A stretch of 64,000 nucleotides of DNA from Setomelanomma holmii (Eukaryota; Ascomycota; Dothideomycetes; Pleosporales; Phaeosphaeriaceae): assembly GCA_010015745.1 (NCBI GenBank), contig ML978154.1, positions 892,668 through 956,667 on the forward strand, written 5' to 3'. Made by a program: the position numbers and the translations under genes. The notes below the pieces were generated by a model, which ran no database searches, was not told the origin of the DNA, and was given only the letters and a program-made list of their open reading frames with translations. Positions 9,560 through 19,856 of this stretch are shown here, piece by piece (the stretch's first letter is position 1; each line of letters starts with the position of its first letter).

Positions 9560-11940
9560 CTACGCCCTCCACCTCCTCCAAACCTGCGTCCCCTTCCCCT
9601 CAGCATGCACACTCCCCTCCTGCCCACCCAACTTCTCCCCAGCCGCTTGTTTCTCCTTCCTCACCCTCTCAAACTCCCTATTCTTCTCCTCGACTTCTAA
9701 CCGCTGCTTTTCTGCTTCGGCAGCTTGACGTTGTCTCTCTGCCTCGGCCTCTACATTCAGCCGATCTTCTTCATCCTTTCTTTTCTTCTCTTCATCCTCC
9801 CTCTTCTTCTTCTCTTCTTCATCCTTCTTTTTCTTCTCTTCTTCCTCCTTCTTTAGGCGTTCGAGGTTGGCCAACTCCTTTCGCTCCTGCTCATTCTTCT
9901 CCTTCTGCTCCTGCTTATCGTTGTCGAGTTTCATCTTCTCCTTCTTCTCTTCCACCTCCTCCTTAAACTTCTTCAACTTCTCCCTATTCTCCTCCTTACT
10001 CCTAACCGCATCAATCCTATTCCTCAACGCCTGCTCCTCATCCAAGCGCTTCTGCTCGGCATTATCTTCCTTCTCATGCAACCACACGCCCTTCCCATCG
10101 TTGAAGACTTCTTTCATGTGGTTGATGGTGCCGCACACGCCGTCGACCTCGCCCCAGGGGAGCCAGACTTGCTCGGCTTCGGTCCAAACGCCGCCGCGTC
10201 CGCCGCGAATGTCCCACGCGCGGTCGCCGCCGACGAGCGAGTTGTGGTAGCCCATGGGTGATTGTGGGGTGCGGAAGTAGTTGCGGAGAAGGGCGCGTTT
10301 GAAGGGTGAGTACCACATGTCGTTCCAGGTTATATTTGCCGAGGGACGGTGATTTGGGTCCTTGGATTGAAGGGAGGCCAAGGGGTCTTTGAGGACGATA
10401 GCTGGGACAGCACCGGTATATGTGTTCTGTAGCAGAGGTACACGGTTCCAGGCAGTTTTGCGTTTCGGGAGGTCATCGAGCTCGTTATTAAATTCTAGCT
10501 TGTCGATGTATGCTGGTTTCTCGTTGGGCGAAGGGTTGCTCTTGGCGAGATCGATGCGCCAGAATGGTGGTTTGGCTTCACCAAGAGCTTGAGGGAGCGT
10601 GAGGTACTGGGACCATGAGTTCGGATGATGGTATTTCGAAAGATCAGTAGAGTTGTCATGGAGCAACGGAACAAGCTCATCCTCGGTGGAGTCGGCGACC
10701 GGCTGAAATAGGGTGTGTGCATAGTCCAATCCGATACCAAAATCATATTGCGCCTTGTTCGAGAGTGTGATGTTCGCCGCCTTGAGTCTGCGAGCAATAC
10801 TCGACGTCGATGATTGACCAGTGAACAAGTCCTTAATCTTCGCACTAGCAGGCTTGTTCTCCTTCTCTTCCGCTTCTCTTCGCAGCTGTTGTTCCCCGAA
10901 AATTGTAGCGAATACCGATTGGACTGATTGCCTTTGTGTGTGCTTCGTATCAAATTTCTTCAATGCCGCCTGGTACAGCACCTTGAGATCATTTGCAGGT
11001 CCCATAAGCATCTTCGCATTCAGGTACCGCGCCGGTCGATCTGCGATGTCTGTGCCTCCATACATGTCCGTCGGCAGTATAGACTGCGGAGCATACTTGC
11101 AAGCCATGTCATCGCGCTCGCACATCTTCTCCGCTCCAAACACAACAGTCTGATTGAACTTTTGATAGCCGTTCTTGTCCAAGCCATATCTCTCTAGCAG
11201 CCGCGCATTCGCATCTTCCAGTACTCTTGCGTATTGCTTGACTATGACTTCGCTCGGCAGTTGAAACCACGAGTTCTCACCATCCACAATCAGCATCAAG
11301 TCGTCATCGTTGACAAATTTGGTGTTGTGAAGATAGTGCCGTATGCTCGATAGAGTATCCCTTTCCCATTGCACGTCATTTCTAAAGTCGCGATATAGGT
11401 TGGGTATCGTCGGCGGCGGATACTTCAGGATCATGGCAGACAGTGAGGTCTTGCAGAAGCCATCCGAGTCGATCTGGGCAGGCATGACGAGGTGGAAGTT
11501 CGGTGTCGACTTCTTAAGCTGGGAAGGTATATGCTTGAGCTCGCCATTTTCGAGTTGTAGCGTCGTATTCGAGGGTGTTCTGAACGGCGCGTGTATTATC
11601 GATGGTAGGTGGGGAAGGTACGGCCGCCATTGGTAAGTTGTGGATAAAGTATGGTATTGTGATGATATAGCCTAAGGCATGTTAGTATAGGTCTGTAGGC
11701 TTACTACCGTCGCTCGTCTGCCGACTTCCGTAGACTTTATGCGACCGTCCTTCCTTTCACACGAGTCCTGAGAAAGTCGTGACCCACCTCGCGATGCCTG
11801 AAGCCTCCAAGTCCTAACAGCACAGTGCAAAATAATATTGTCAGGCCCAGCGTCCTCCCTCTCCTTGTGCACGCCCATTGTACCGCTGCACTCCCTATCT
11901 CCACCGGCGACTGTCGCGGTGACATGGGCATCGGCTGCAT
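9560..11940 (-). CDS. Type II membrane protein, PLOD-like glycosyltransferase domain with charged coiled-coil tail, 754 aa
   Basis: Exon 1 is 11940-11788 (51 codons) and exon 2 is 11671-9560. The junction uses donor GTGGGT and acceptor CCTTAG with a perfect ACTAAC branch point, phase 0; the exact donor is the least certain part. Residues about 32-47 form one hydrophobic anchor after an Arg-rich start, giving a Golgi-type type II topology. The lumenal part contains the block LMLIVDGENSWFQLP (from about residue 176) and VVFGAEKMC, which match the glycosyltransferase domain of lysyl-hydroxylase/procollagen-galactosyltransferase-like fungal proteins as I know them. In those relatives the first block usually carries a second Asp where this protein has Asn. 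The last 170 residues are an almost pure Lys/Glu coiled coil. Substrate unknown; likely protein or cell-wall glycosylation (inference). Confidence 0.7.
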
Positions 11941-13521
11941 CCTGTCGCCCGCCGTGGCCGTGTTCGTGGAGCAGCCTCAACGAGGCCGAGGTCAAAGGGT
12001 GTCCACAAATTCGCACGGCGATGAGCTGATCGCAGGAGGGACAGAATGGAAAGTGGCGAATGGCCTATGCTGAGCCGGACATGGATGGCGCGCAGCTACT
12101 GCAAGGCACAATATACAATGTCTCTCGTCCGTTCCCGGCCCCAAGTTTCTGTATGACCGCGCTGCTGCTTTGGTGGCCGTTGGGATTACGCGCGTCCGGT
12201 CCACAGAGTTGCAAATGAAAGGAGCGGCATGTGCCTCGAGGGACGGGCAAAGTTGATCGTCGAGGACTGCGAGAGGGGAAGAATAGACATGATGAATCGC
12301 AAATCGACATTTCTCCTTAGCTCTCTGCCTCGCCCTCGTCTTCGTTTCTCCAAAAGGCGCATTGAGACAGCCAGCCATGATGCGGGCTGGACCCATGTAT
12401 CCCTGCGTTCGTCGCTGCACTAAGCTTACTTGGGGCCTGGCTTACCGCATCCGATGTCTTTGCGACGCCCAAAATAGGCCTCTTGTCGAAGATCGTATTG
12501 CTGACTTCGACATCACGAAGACACTGGGGCCACACAATCTTTACTGCAAGCAGCTGCAGCCTCAATTCGTAGTGGTAGGCCTCGCAGCACTGCATGGTGA
12601 AATCGTTGTACTCCGCAGAGCTAGATTTCGAGTCTGGCACGCTAAAGCATTGGTTCCACCGAAAGCAGCCGCCAACGATAGACGAGGCTTAAGACTACGC
12701 CATCGCCGTGGTTCTGGAAAAGGAGATTTGCGAAATGTGGTGCGTCGTTACGTGTCGTGAAGACCATGCGGGTGCGTCGTTCCTCCAGTCCAAGATGTGG
12801 AATAAGCTCAAACGTTTTCTACCTACTATGGTATTCTAGAGATTCGAGCGGGCAAACTCTTCGATGGACAAGCCCATCACCCTCGGTTCGACAGGATGTA
12901 TGACAGACTCAGGATGTATAACAACGATTCTATAGCGCTTGTGACCACGAGTCAACTCCCAGTCACACAAATTTGCAGCGTCGTCCCATCAACTCGAACA
13001 TGGCAGAAACAAATACCAGAATGGTTCATGATCGCTATGCTAGTTATATTACACATGTACACGGAGGCCGTCACCTTGCGCAACTGAATGCATTCATCCC
13101 CAGGAGGCCACACCCAAGATATGGTGGGTATCCAATTGACAGCTATCCAAAAAGCTTTTTGCGCCAAGAACGCCTCGCTACCCAAGTACATGCATCTTCT
13201 GTTTCTTGCGCAGCAACAGCGGCGGGGATTTGGACATCGATAGAGACGAAGAGCGCACGCCGTCTGAATTTGTTTTCCAGTTGCTCGACTGTGAGCGAAA
13301 AAGTCCCGAGAGGCGAAAGCGTGGCGGACTTTGCACCTGTACAGAAGCGTGTCGAGCTGCACCAACCGCCGGCGTGGTCTTCGTAGGAGTTCTCATGGCC
13401 AGGTGCTCGAATCGCGTCTCCATTTCTTTCGTGGGTTCCTCACACCGCTCCGCTCTATCATTACATCTGACAGCACTATGGCATGTCAGCACAACTGCAA
13501 ACTGAAGCCGGAACGCTAAGC
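11941..13521. other. Intergenic, no supported gene
   Basis: About 1.6 kb between the start of the glycosyltransferase-like gene and the stop of the J-domain gene. Several open frames of 60-142 codons on both strands overlap each other without a family match or consistent splice signals. It should hold the promoter of the glycosyltransferase-like gene. Confidence 0.4.
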
Positions 13522-16002
13522 TCAGGCTACTGGCGTCTGGTACAACTTCATAGACTTGTTGCGGACCTCCTCGCACTGTGCCATAGCCTTCAAATGGCTT
13601 TCTTGGTAGAACTTCCAAGTCTCCAGCACGGTCTCGTCTTCCTTCATTCTGGCCATGTAGCTAGGGAAGCCAATCTTCTTGCTCATCTCGCCTCGGTGAT
13701 GGGCGAATCGATCGGGCAAGTCCGAGGCAAGTTCGGCATCTCGCGCAACAAAGTGAGCTGTCATGGCTTGGGTAGCTTTCATGTAGTCCCGGCAATATTG
13801 CTCAAAGTTGTGGAAATACAGGTCGACAAAGGCTTGGTCGTATGTGTGAGGTGGCCTGGGCGCCATTGGCATGTTCGGGAACTTGAGCTTCTGAGCGGTG
13901 TTCGGTTTCGTTGGATGGGCGTTGGAAGCCTGAGAGTCGAATGGCAGCGCGTCTCCAACCCCATTCATGCCAAGGCTGCCAGTCTTCGGGGGCGCAAAAG
14001 TTTCTTCGTTGATCATTGCCGTACCCACACCGTTCAAGCCAGGGGCGGGAGGATTCGATGCAGTAGCTGGTGGTGGCGCTGCAGCAGTGCCGTTCGGCAT
14101 GGCGCTTGCACCGTTCACAGATGCTGTGTGAGCTGGTACTGCTGTGTCCGCCGCTGGTCTGGCTTGGCCTGCATTGGAAACGGGCGGAGTGCCAGAATCA
14201 ATATCCATAGCATCCGCATCGCCATTGATAACTTCATCGGCAGTAGCTTGATATTTCTTCGGTTGTGGTGAGTTCGGCTGGTCCTGAGTCTTTGACTTCT
14301 TGTCTTGTGCAACAGACGCTTTGCGAGGTGGTTTAGGTCGCTTAGGAGCGTCGGCCGCACGACGGGGTGACGTCTCTTTCTTGTCTGTTGGCAAGGCCCA
14401 TTTCGGGTCTTTAAAGAACTTGTTCCATTCTTCTGGCTTGAATTTGGCAGCGGGACCTCCTTGTCCGGTTGGCGGTGGGAAATTCAGATTTGGTGGCGGA
14501 CCAGGTGGTGGCGGAGGTATTGGATATGATGGGTATGGTGCCTGTGTTTGCGCGAATGGAGAAGTTGAAGGAGCGCCATTCGATTGGCTTGACTGCGAAA
14601 CACCAGTAGCATTTCGCTGAGCAGGTCGCCCTCGTGTTGGAGAGGTCCGGCCACGAGCTGCAGACGCCTTCTGCACATTGGGCGCAAAGTAGTCGGCACT
14701 GCCTTCAAATTTGCCATGCCAGTCCGAGGGCGAGAATTTCATGTTGATGCTCTCTTCACTCCTGCTCTTGAAGCTGTTGGGCATGTTTCCTGCTGTAGCG
14801 TTATTCTGCTTATTCTGGGGTGAGGTTGCAAAGCCGCTTTGAGCCCATGTCGGAGGGGGTGGAGGCGGTGCGTTCTTCGGTGGTGGCTTTCTGAAGACGT
14901 CTGATTCCGACTCCTCATCGCTCGAATCGGCATACATGTGGGGGAAAGGCTTTTTAGAGGCTCCGCCATAAGAGTTTCGTTGATGTCTTCGCCCAGAATC
15001 GGAAAAGTGGCCAGGATCCGCAGAGGGACTCGGTCGATTCGAACCTGCCGGCGAGTTGCGAACACTGGCCGATCGACCGAGACCTTCGAACATGGACGTT
15101 CGCTCTCCTGCTGCACTACTGTAGTAGGGCGTGCGCATGCGGTTGGCTTCAGCATATGGCACCTCATTTGTCTCGGTATCTTTAGCTGGCTGAGGATGTG
15201 GAGGAGTCGTAGAGTTTGGTGGAGTAGGGGCAGCTCGGGCGTAGTTCCTATAAGCCGACTTCGCTTGTCCTTCATCTCCTCCAGGTGTGCCAGGATCGAA
15301 GCCGCCTTTTTTCGACGAAGGTACCCTCGTGCTCTGACTGCGCCCAAAGGGCGTACCGTTGGGGTTGTGCTGCTGGCTCTGGCTACTCTGCCCGTTCGGT
15401 GCACTCTGCCCATTCTGAGGTGCCTGCCCACCTGGATTATACGCGCGAGGCTCCTCTGCCCGTGGCTGCTTCATTTTCTGCCATGCCGTGAACACGTTCG
15501 CCCGAGCCTCCGCATCGCGTGCCCTAGTATCTGGACGTTGTGCGGTTGGTGGAGTGCGGAAGTTCTTGCTGGGGAACCTGTCGGCACCGCTCGCGTACGA
15601 AGCATAGTGCGGCGGCGGAGGCGGTCGTGCCTGCGGTGGAGGTGGTTTGGGTGGGGGAGCGCGGTAGTAGGATCCACTGGGTGTCGTGGTCGTGTATGCA
15701 TTGCGAGGCGGCGGCGGCGGTCTCGTTCTCGGCGTGTTCGGTGTGTTTGTGGGTATGTTCTGTGTTCGATACTTGCGTCGATCGCTATCATATTTTGCTC
15801 GCAGAGTTTGGTCGCAAAGAACCTCATGTGCCGCTTGGATCTCTTGAAACTTTGAGACGCACTCGGTCTCGCGACCCGGATTGCGATCTGGGTGATATTG
15901 CAGTGCAAGCGTCCGAAACGCCTTGCGAATCTCGGTCTCGCTCGCGTTGGCAGACACCTTTAGATCGGCATAGTAGTTTCGAGTCGGATCGGCTTTGACC
16001 AT
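13522..16002 (-). CDS. J-domain (DnaJ/Hsp40-type) protein with long Pro-rich disordered body, 826 aa
   Basis: Single-exon gene. The N-terminus is a J domain (about residues 8-75) with the HPD motif at residues 37-39, the element that stimulates Hsp70 ATPase. The rest has no zinc-binding or substrate domain of class A/B Hsp40s, so it is a class C J-protein. Residues about 85-600 are low-complexity, rich in Pro, Ser, Gln and Asn with poly-Pro runs, and predicted disordered. The last 120 residues look folded and helical (FVDLYFHNFEQYCRDYM and following). Filamentous fungi carry such proteins, but I know no defined client. Several long open frames on the opposite strand (for example 14938-15855) are shadows of its GC-rich repetitive code. 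Confidence 0.88.
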   Translation of the reverse strand: MVKADPTRNYYADLKVSANASETEIRKAFRTLALQYHPDRNPGRETECVSKFQEIQAAHEVLCDQTLRAKYDSDRRKYRTQNIPTNTPNTPRTRPPPPPRNAYTTTTPSGSYYRAPPPKPPPPQARPPPPPHYASYASGADRFPSKNFRTPPTAQRPDTRARDAEARANVFTAWQKMKQPRAEEPRAYNPGGQAPQNGQSAPNGQSSQSQQHNPNGTPFGRSQSTRVPSSKKGGFDPGTPGGDEGQAKSAYRNYARAAPTPPNSTTPPHPQPAKDTETNEVPYAEANRMRTPYYSSAAGERTSMFEGLGRSASVRNSPAGSNRPSPSADPGHFSDSGRRHQRNSYGGASKKPFPHMYADSSDEESESDVFRKPPPKNAPPPPPPTWAQSGFATSPQNKQNNATAGNMPNSFKSRSEESINMKFSPSDWHGKFEGSADYFAPNVQKASAARGRTSPTRGRPAQRNATGVSQSSQSNGAPSTSPFAQTQAPYPSYPIPPPPPGPPPNLNFPPPTGQGGPAAKFKPEEWNKFFKDPKWALPTDKKETSPRRAADAPKRPKPPRKASVAQDKKSKTQDQPNSPQPKKYQATADEVINGDADAMDIDSGTPPVSNAGQARPAADTAVPAHTASVNGASAMPNGTAAAPPPATASNPPAPGLNGVGTAMINEETFAPPKTGSLGMNGVGDALPFDSQASNAHPTKPNTAQKLKFPNMPMAPRPPHTYDQAFVDLYFHNFEQYCRDYMKATQAMTAHFVARDAELASDLPDRFAHHRGEMSKKIGFPSYMARMKEDETVLETWKFYQESHLKAMAQCEEVRNKSMKLYQTPVA

Positions 16003-16951
16003 GGCGGCGGTTGTGTTGCGCGGAGCGTGAGGTTGAAGTGGAGGAGGATTACATGTGGCAAGTCGTGGCCTAGTCGTCCAGTAGGCAGATGCGTCGTGGT
16101 GCAGCTACAAAGTCTGCCCTTTCACTGCCTGGTGTGGCCGCGAGGTAGTGTAGCTCAGATGATGAGGTCCTCCGCGCGTGAACAACATGGAAACGTTGTG
16201 TACGAGTAATGTCGCCTGGTCTAGCTGCGAAATCTACAAGACACTCAGATCGTCAGCCGCATGGCGTCACCGGTGCAGAAGGAATTGTGCCTGCCTCGAG
16301 CGTCTATTGGAGGTGTTTTCGCTTGTTGCGCTGGCGTGGAGGTGCTGCGCGTGTGTTGTCGGTTGGGCTGGGATGCTTTCGCGTGGGGCAACAACGGGCA
16401 CTTGTTCGTAGCCGCCTTACTACTGGGATTCTAGGTTCACTCGCGAGATCTTGTTTTCACCCAAACTATGAGAAGTTGATCGCAATGCGGGAGAGGAAGA
16501 TCCTGGCGACCAGGAATTGAAGTCAATCGGGGGAACGTTCGGTGGATTATCGCGAGACCAGCTGCCCAGCTTGCCAGTGTCTGACGTCGATGTGCAGCAC
16601 TGCCAATCATGTCAATTCCGGTCAAGTATCCCAGCGATGGCAATATACATGTGCAGTGACATGCCGACTACTTCTTTGGGTCCAGCAGTATAGTGGATGG
16701 CCGCTCATAGTGATGCACACGGGAAACTTCATGCTAGAGATCATATGCGCTTGCTAACACGTGCTCTGGTCCACCAAGACGAAAAGGTTCGGTTTGAATG
16801 TCATGAATATCATGAACCATGAAGATTTAATTTTGAGAAGGGTCTGCAGAGACTGCTACATAACCCAGATGAGCCTTTCCTTTCACGCCAGTCCATTCGC
16901 TTAAAGACGTAAACCAGATGCTCCACCACAGCCACCACACCCTCAACACAT
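16003..16951. other. Intergenic, promoter of the J-domain gene and 3' UTR of eL15
   Basis: About 950 bases between the J-domain start and the eL15 stop codon. Only short, unsupported open frames are present. No RNA gene was recognised. Confidence 0.4.
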
Positions 16952-17847
16952 CTAGCGATAGCGCCAGAGGGAGAGAGTGTTGTGCCTCTTCCAGGTCTTC
17001 CTTCGGCCGGCAGTGGTGTTGTTGTACTTGTGTCCACGACCGAGACCACGGCTCTTCTTGCCGGTTGCAGTGAGACCACGGCTCTCGCGGTGCTTGTGGA
17101 CGGGCTTGACGATCCAGTTGATGCGAGGATCGCGGCGGATGGCCTTGTGCTGGGGGTCGACGAGGATGACTTCGTAGTACTTGTAGGTCGAGTCCTGGTT
17201 AATCCAGTACGAGTTGAGGACGCGCAAGTTGGCGCAGCGGCGGCCGACACGCTCCTCGGCGGTCGACTTGAGGGATCGCTGGTACTTGAGCTGGTTGATA
17301 CCCTGGTTGGTGGGCTTGCCTGTTCATCTGTTAGATTTTTGCGGGCTACAACATTAGAGTCGAATGCATACCGTAGGTGGCACCCCTAAGCGTCAGATGT
17401 TAGCTAGTGTTTTCTGCATACGACAATCTTGCTTGTACGTACTTGGGCGCGGGCCTCTTGCGACCTCCACGGCGAACACGGATGCGGTAGATAACGTAGC
17501 CCTGCTTGGCCTTGTATCCGAGGCGGCGAGCCTTATCGGGGCGCGAAGGACGGCTGGCGCGGTGAATGACCTTCAGTTGGCGAAGCTATCGATGCACTCT
17601 CAGCAATGTTCAACGAGTACACCAATTGAGACCGCAGTCTCGAAAGGTTTGATCATACCTCCCAGCACTGTCGCAATGTTAGCTAAGCCCTCCAGACAGC
17701 TCAATTGTGTGTATACATACGCGAACGCGCATCAAGAAGCGCATCATGTCCGACTGCTTCTTCTTCTGAAGTTCCTCGACATCTGCGGAGATTTAGCTGC
17801 GGACGGGGCTGGCGGTCGCTCTGTGGCTTACACTTGAGGGCACCCAT
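16952..17847 (-). CDS. RPL15: 60S ribosomal protein eL15 (L15), 203 aa, six coding exons
   Basis: Coding exons on the minus strand: 17847-17832, 17782-17721, 17667-17659 (9 nt), 17585-17443, 17385-17372 (14 nt) and 17319-16952. They join in frame to 203 residues, the usual length of fungal eL15. The ends match the family: MGALKYVEELQKKKQSD at the start, the 9-nt exon supplying CWE in RVRCWELRQL, and RHNTLSLWRYR at the end. The protein is a core component of the large ribosomal subunit that contacts 28S rRNA. All splice sites are GT-AG. A further intron in the 5' UTR ends directly at the ATG. High intron density with short first exons is typical of fungal ribosomal protein genes. Confidence 0.95.
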
Positions 17848-17900
17848 CTGTAGAGAGTTAGCGATTATTCTCAAGTGCAGCAAAGATCGTGGAAGCGTAC
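17848..17900 (-). other. 5' UTR intron of RPL15
   Basis: A 53-nt intron with donor GTACGC at 17900, branch point GCTAAC and acceptor CTACAG immediately before the start ATG. The upstream noncoding exon ends CAAG at 17901. Ribosomal protein genes often carry such leader introns. Confidence 0.7.
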
Positions 17901-18146
17901 CTTGACTGTTGGTTAGTGGTTGTCGACGGTCGGTGGTGTTGTCGTGATTGTAGCGAAAATTGGTGTGGACGGAACAGAAACCTTAGCGAGAACACTTGGC
18001 AGGCGCCCCGCTTCCGAGCAGGGGTGCGACTGAAGCGAGGAAATTGCAGCAGGAAGAACTTCGAAAACATCACTTCCGCTGCATGATTTGATGTACCTGA
18101 TCATTTCAACACTTGAGTGTAGCAAGATTAGGAAACCTCAAATATC

Positions 18147-18984
18147 TCATCGCTCGTCCGTGGGAATCCCCTTGACCATCCTCCTGACGCCCCTCTCTGC
18201 ATATCGCAGGCTGTCGTTAAGCTCAAAGTTCAGCTCATGCTCTCCTTCATTTGCCATATCCTCATCACCATCCTTCTCCTGCTTCAATTCATCCTCGACA
18301 TCAGCACCCAGCACCTTCTTCACGTTCCGTAGTGCCACTCTAGCTCCCAGCTTCAGCTGCGTCTCAGCCTCTTGTAGATCTTGAGTCCATGTCTCTGCCA
18401 ATGATCCTGCTTGATCGTCCTGCATGTTGGTGACCATGTCGTCAAGCCTCTCATACTCCGCGATCAAGCCTGCAGATGCTGCGAGGAGCCCGGGGACTGG
18501 CGTGTAGGCTGAGTTCTCGGCTATCGTGGTACCAGCGAAGGTGGGCGCGTCGCCCTGAACTGCACGACTCGGTTTCTGCAAGGCATTCACGATCGTGGAT
18601 GCGATTTCGGTGCGGCGGCGCGACTCTTCCTTCTCTCTACACAACAGCCTCTTGTTAGTCTCGTCGCTGTCTGTCTTGAAACTCCTTACGTACGCCTGAC
18701 GCACACGCTGGTCAAGTAGCTGCTTCATTCTCTTTCGCTCAGTTGCCACTGTCGTGCGAAACTGCTGCATCTCCTTGTCGTCGTGCTTCGGCTTCTTGAG
18801 CAGAGAGCCTACTGCGAGTATCTGCCTGCCGTGTAGTCAGCTACTGTGGAGTGCAATCGAAAGAGTGTACGACTCACTGGCTTTCGGTGTTTCCATTCTC
18901 ATCATCATTACCTCGCTCCTTGATCTGTCCGCGTCTGGACGAAGGTGCTCCTTCAGCAGGTGACAATGGGCGTCGGCGCGCCAT
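18147..18984 (-). CDS. Coiled-coil protein of unknown function, 242 aa, three exons
   Basis: Exons 18984-18878, 18825-18694 and 18636-18147 join in frame to 242 codons plus stop. Donors are GTGAGT and GTACGT; the second intron has an ACTAAC branch point and a TGTAG acceptor. The N-terminus is basic and Ser/Pro-rich (MARRRPLSP), followed by a heptad-like helical region at about residues 50-100 and a second at about 140-195, then an acidic segment and a basic tail. There is no signal peptide or membrane segment. The layout is compatible with a nuclear coiled-coil subunit, for example of a kinetochore or chromatin complex, but I do not recognise the family and would not name one. Its start lies about 1.1 kb from the head of eL15. 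Confidence 0.65.
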
Positions 18985-19856
18985 TGTGCGATGCTGTGCT
19001 TGCAGTCTCTCAAGTCAAGTGGTGGGAGAAGGAGGAATGGTAGGTTAGAGCGGATGCACCGGACAAGGAAGGCACGAGGGACGTGGCACCAAGCACCAAG
19101 CACCGACTTTGCAGTGACCTGGCTATCTTCAAAATATTTCGCGATAGACCATGCACAAAGAAAAAAGTAGTTGAGGTCATCCAAGACGCTGCAAGCCATC
19201 AATGTTGCGACGAGAGTTAATCCAGATACAATAGGATCGATGCTTGAGGCACCGCCCAACAGATTTTCAAGAACACCAATCGCGTATAGCTTCAGAACAT
19301 GGTGTGTCCGACCGTTCACAAACACAAAAGTACCTGAAGTCATACAGGACTCTTCAAGCCTTGGATTTTCATCACACAAATATCAAGTAATGGTGCCAAA
19401 AGACTTTTATTTCCATAGGGGATATATAAGCTAACTGATGTCCATATGCATATGATAGAGTAGTGAAGCCATCCAGGGTCCGTTATCGCATGAAAGCATG
19501 AACTGGGGAAGCATGGGGCATTTTGATGAAGAATAATCGAAGTGAGCAGCAAGGGAAATGAAGAGCAAAGGAAGATATCACCATGAAGGTTCGCCGCCTT
19601 CCTGTGATCCGAAGACTCGCAGCTGCCAACACCATGAAGACAGGTCGAGTCGTTGAAAAGAAAACCGTAGTCAACCATTGGGTTCAGCCGAATGAATCGC
19701 CATTGAACCGTGAAGAATACAAGCCTGATCGCATATGCTGGGGAAGAGGGGAATCATCTAATGTTGTAGTCGTGAGATAATACCGTTTCGGGGGGTCTCG
19801 AGCTCCTTCTGATGAGTTTCACGAAGCTTCGAAAGTCTTGAGCATGTCAACGCAGC
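18985..19856. other. Intergenic, no gene seen
   Basis: About 870 bases between the start of the coiled-coil gene and the stop of the PSP1-domain gene. Short open frames on the minus strand (19340-19678) have no family resemblance and may be 3' UTR of the PSP1-domain gene. Confidence 0.35.

Noticed and set aside
14938..15855. 305-codon plus-strand frame opposite the J-domain gene
   Set aside because: It mirrors the GC-rich, Pro-coding repeats of the real minus-strand gene and is Arg/Ser/Trp-rich; antisense shadow.
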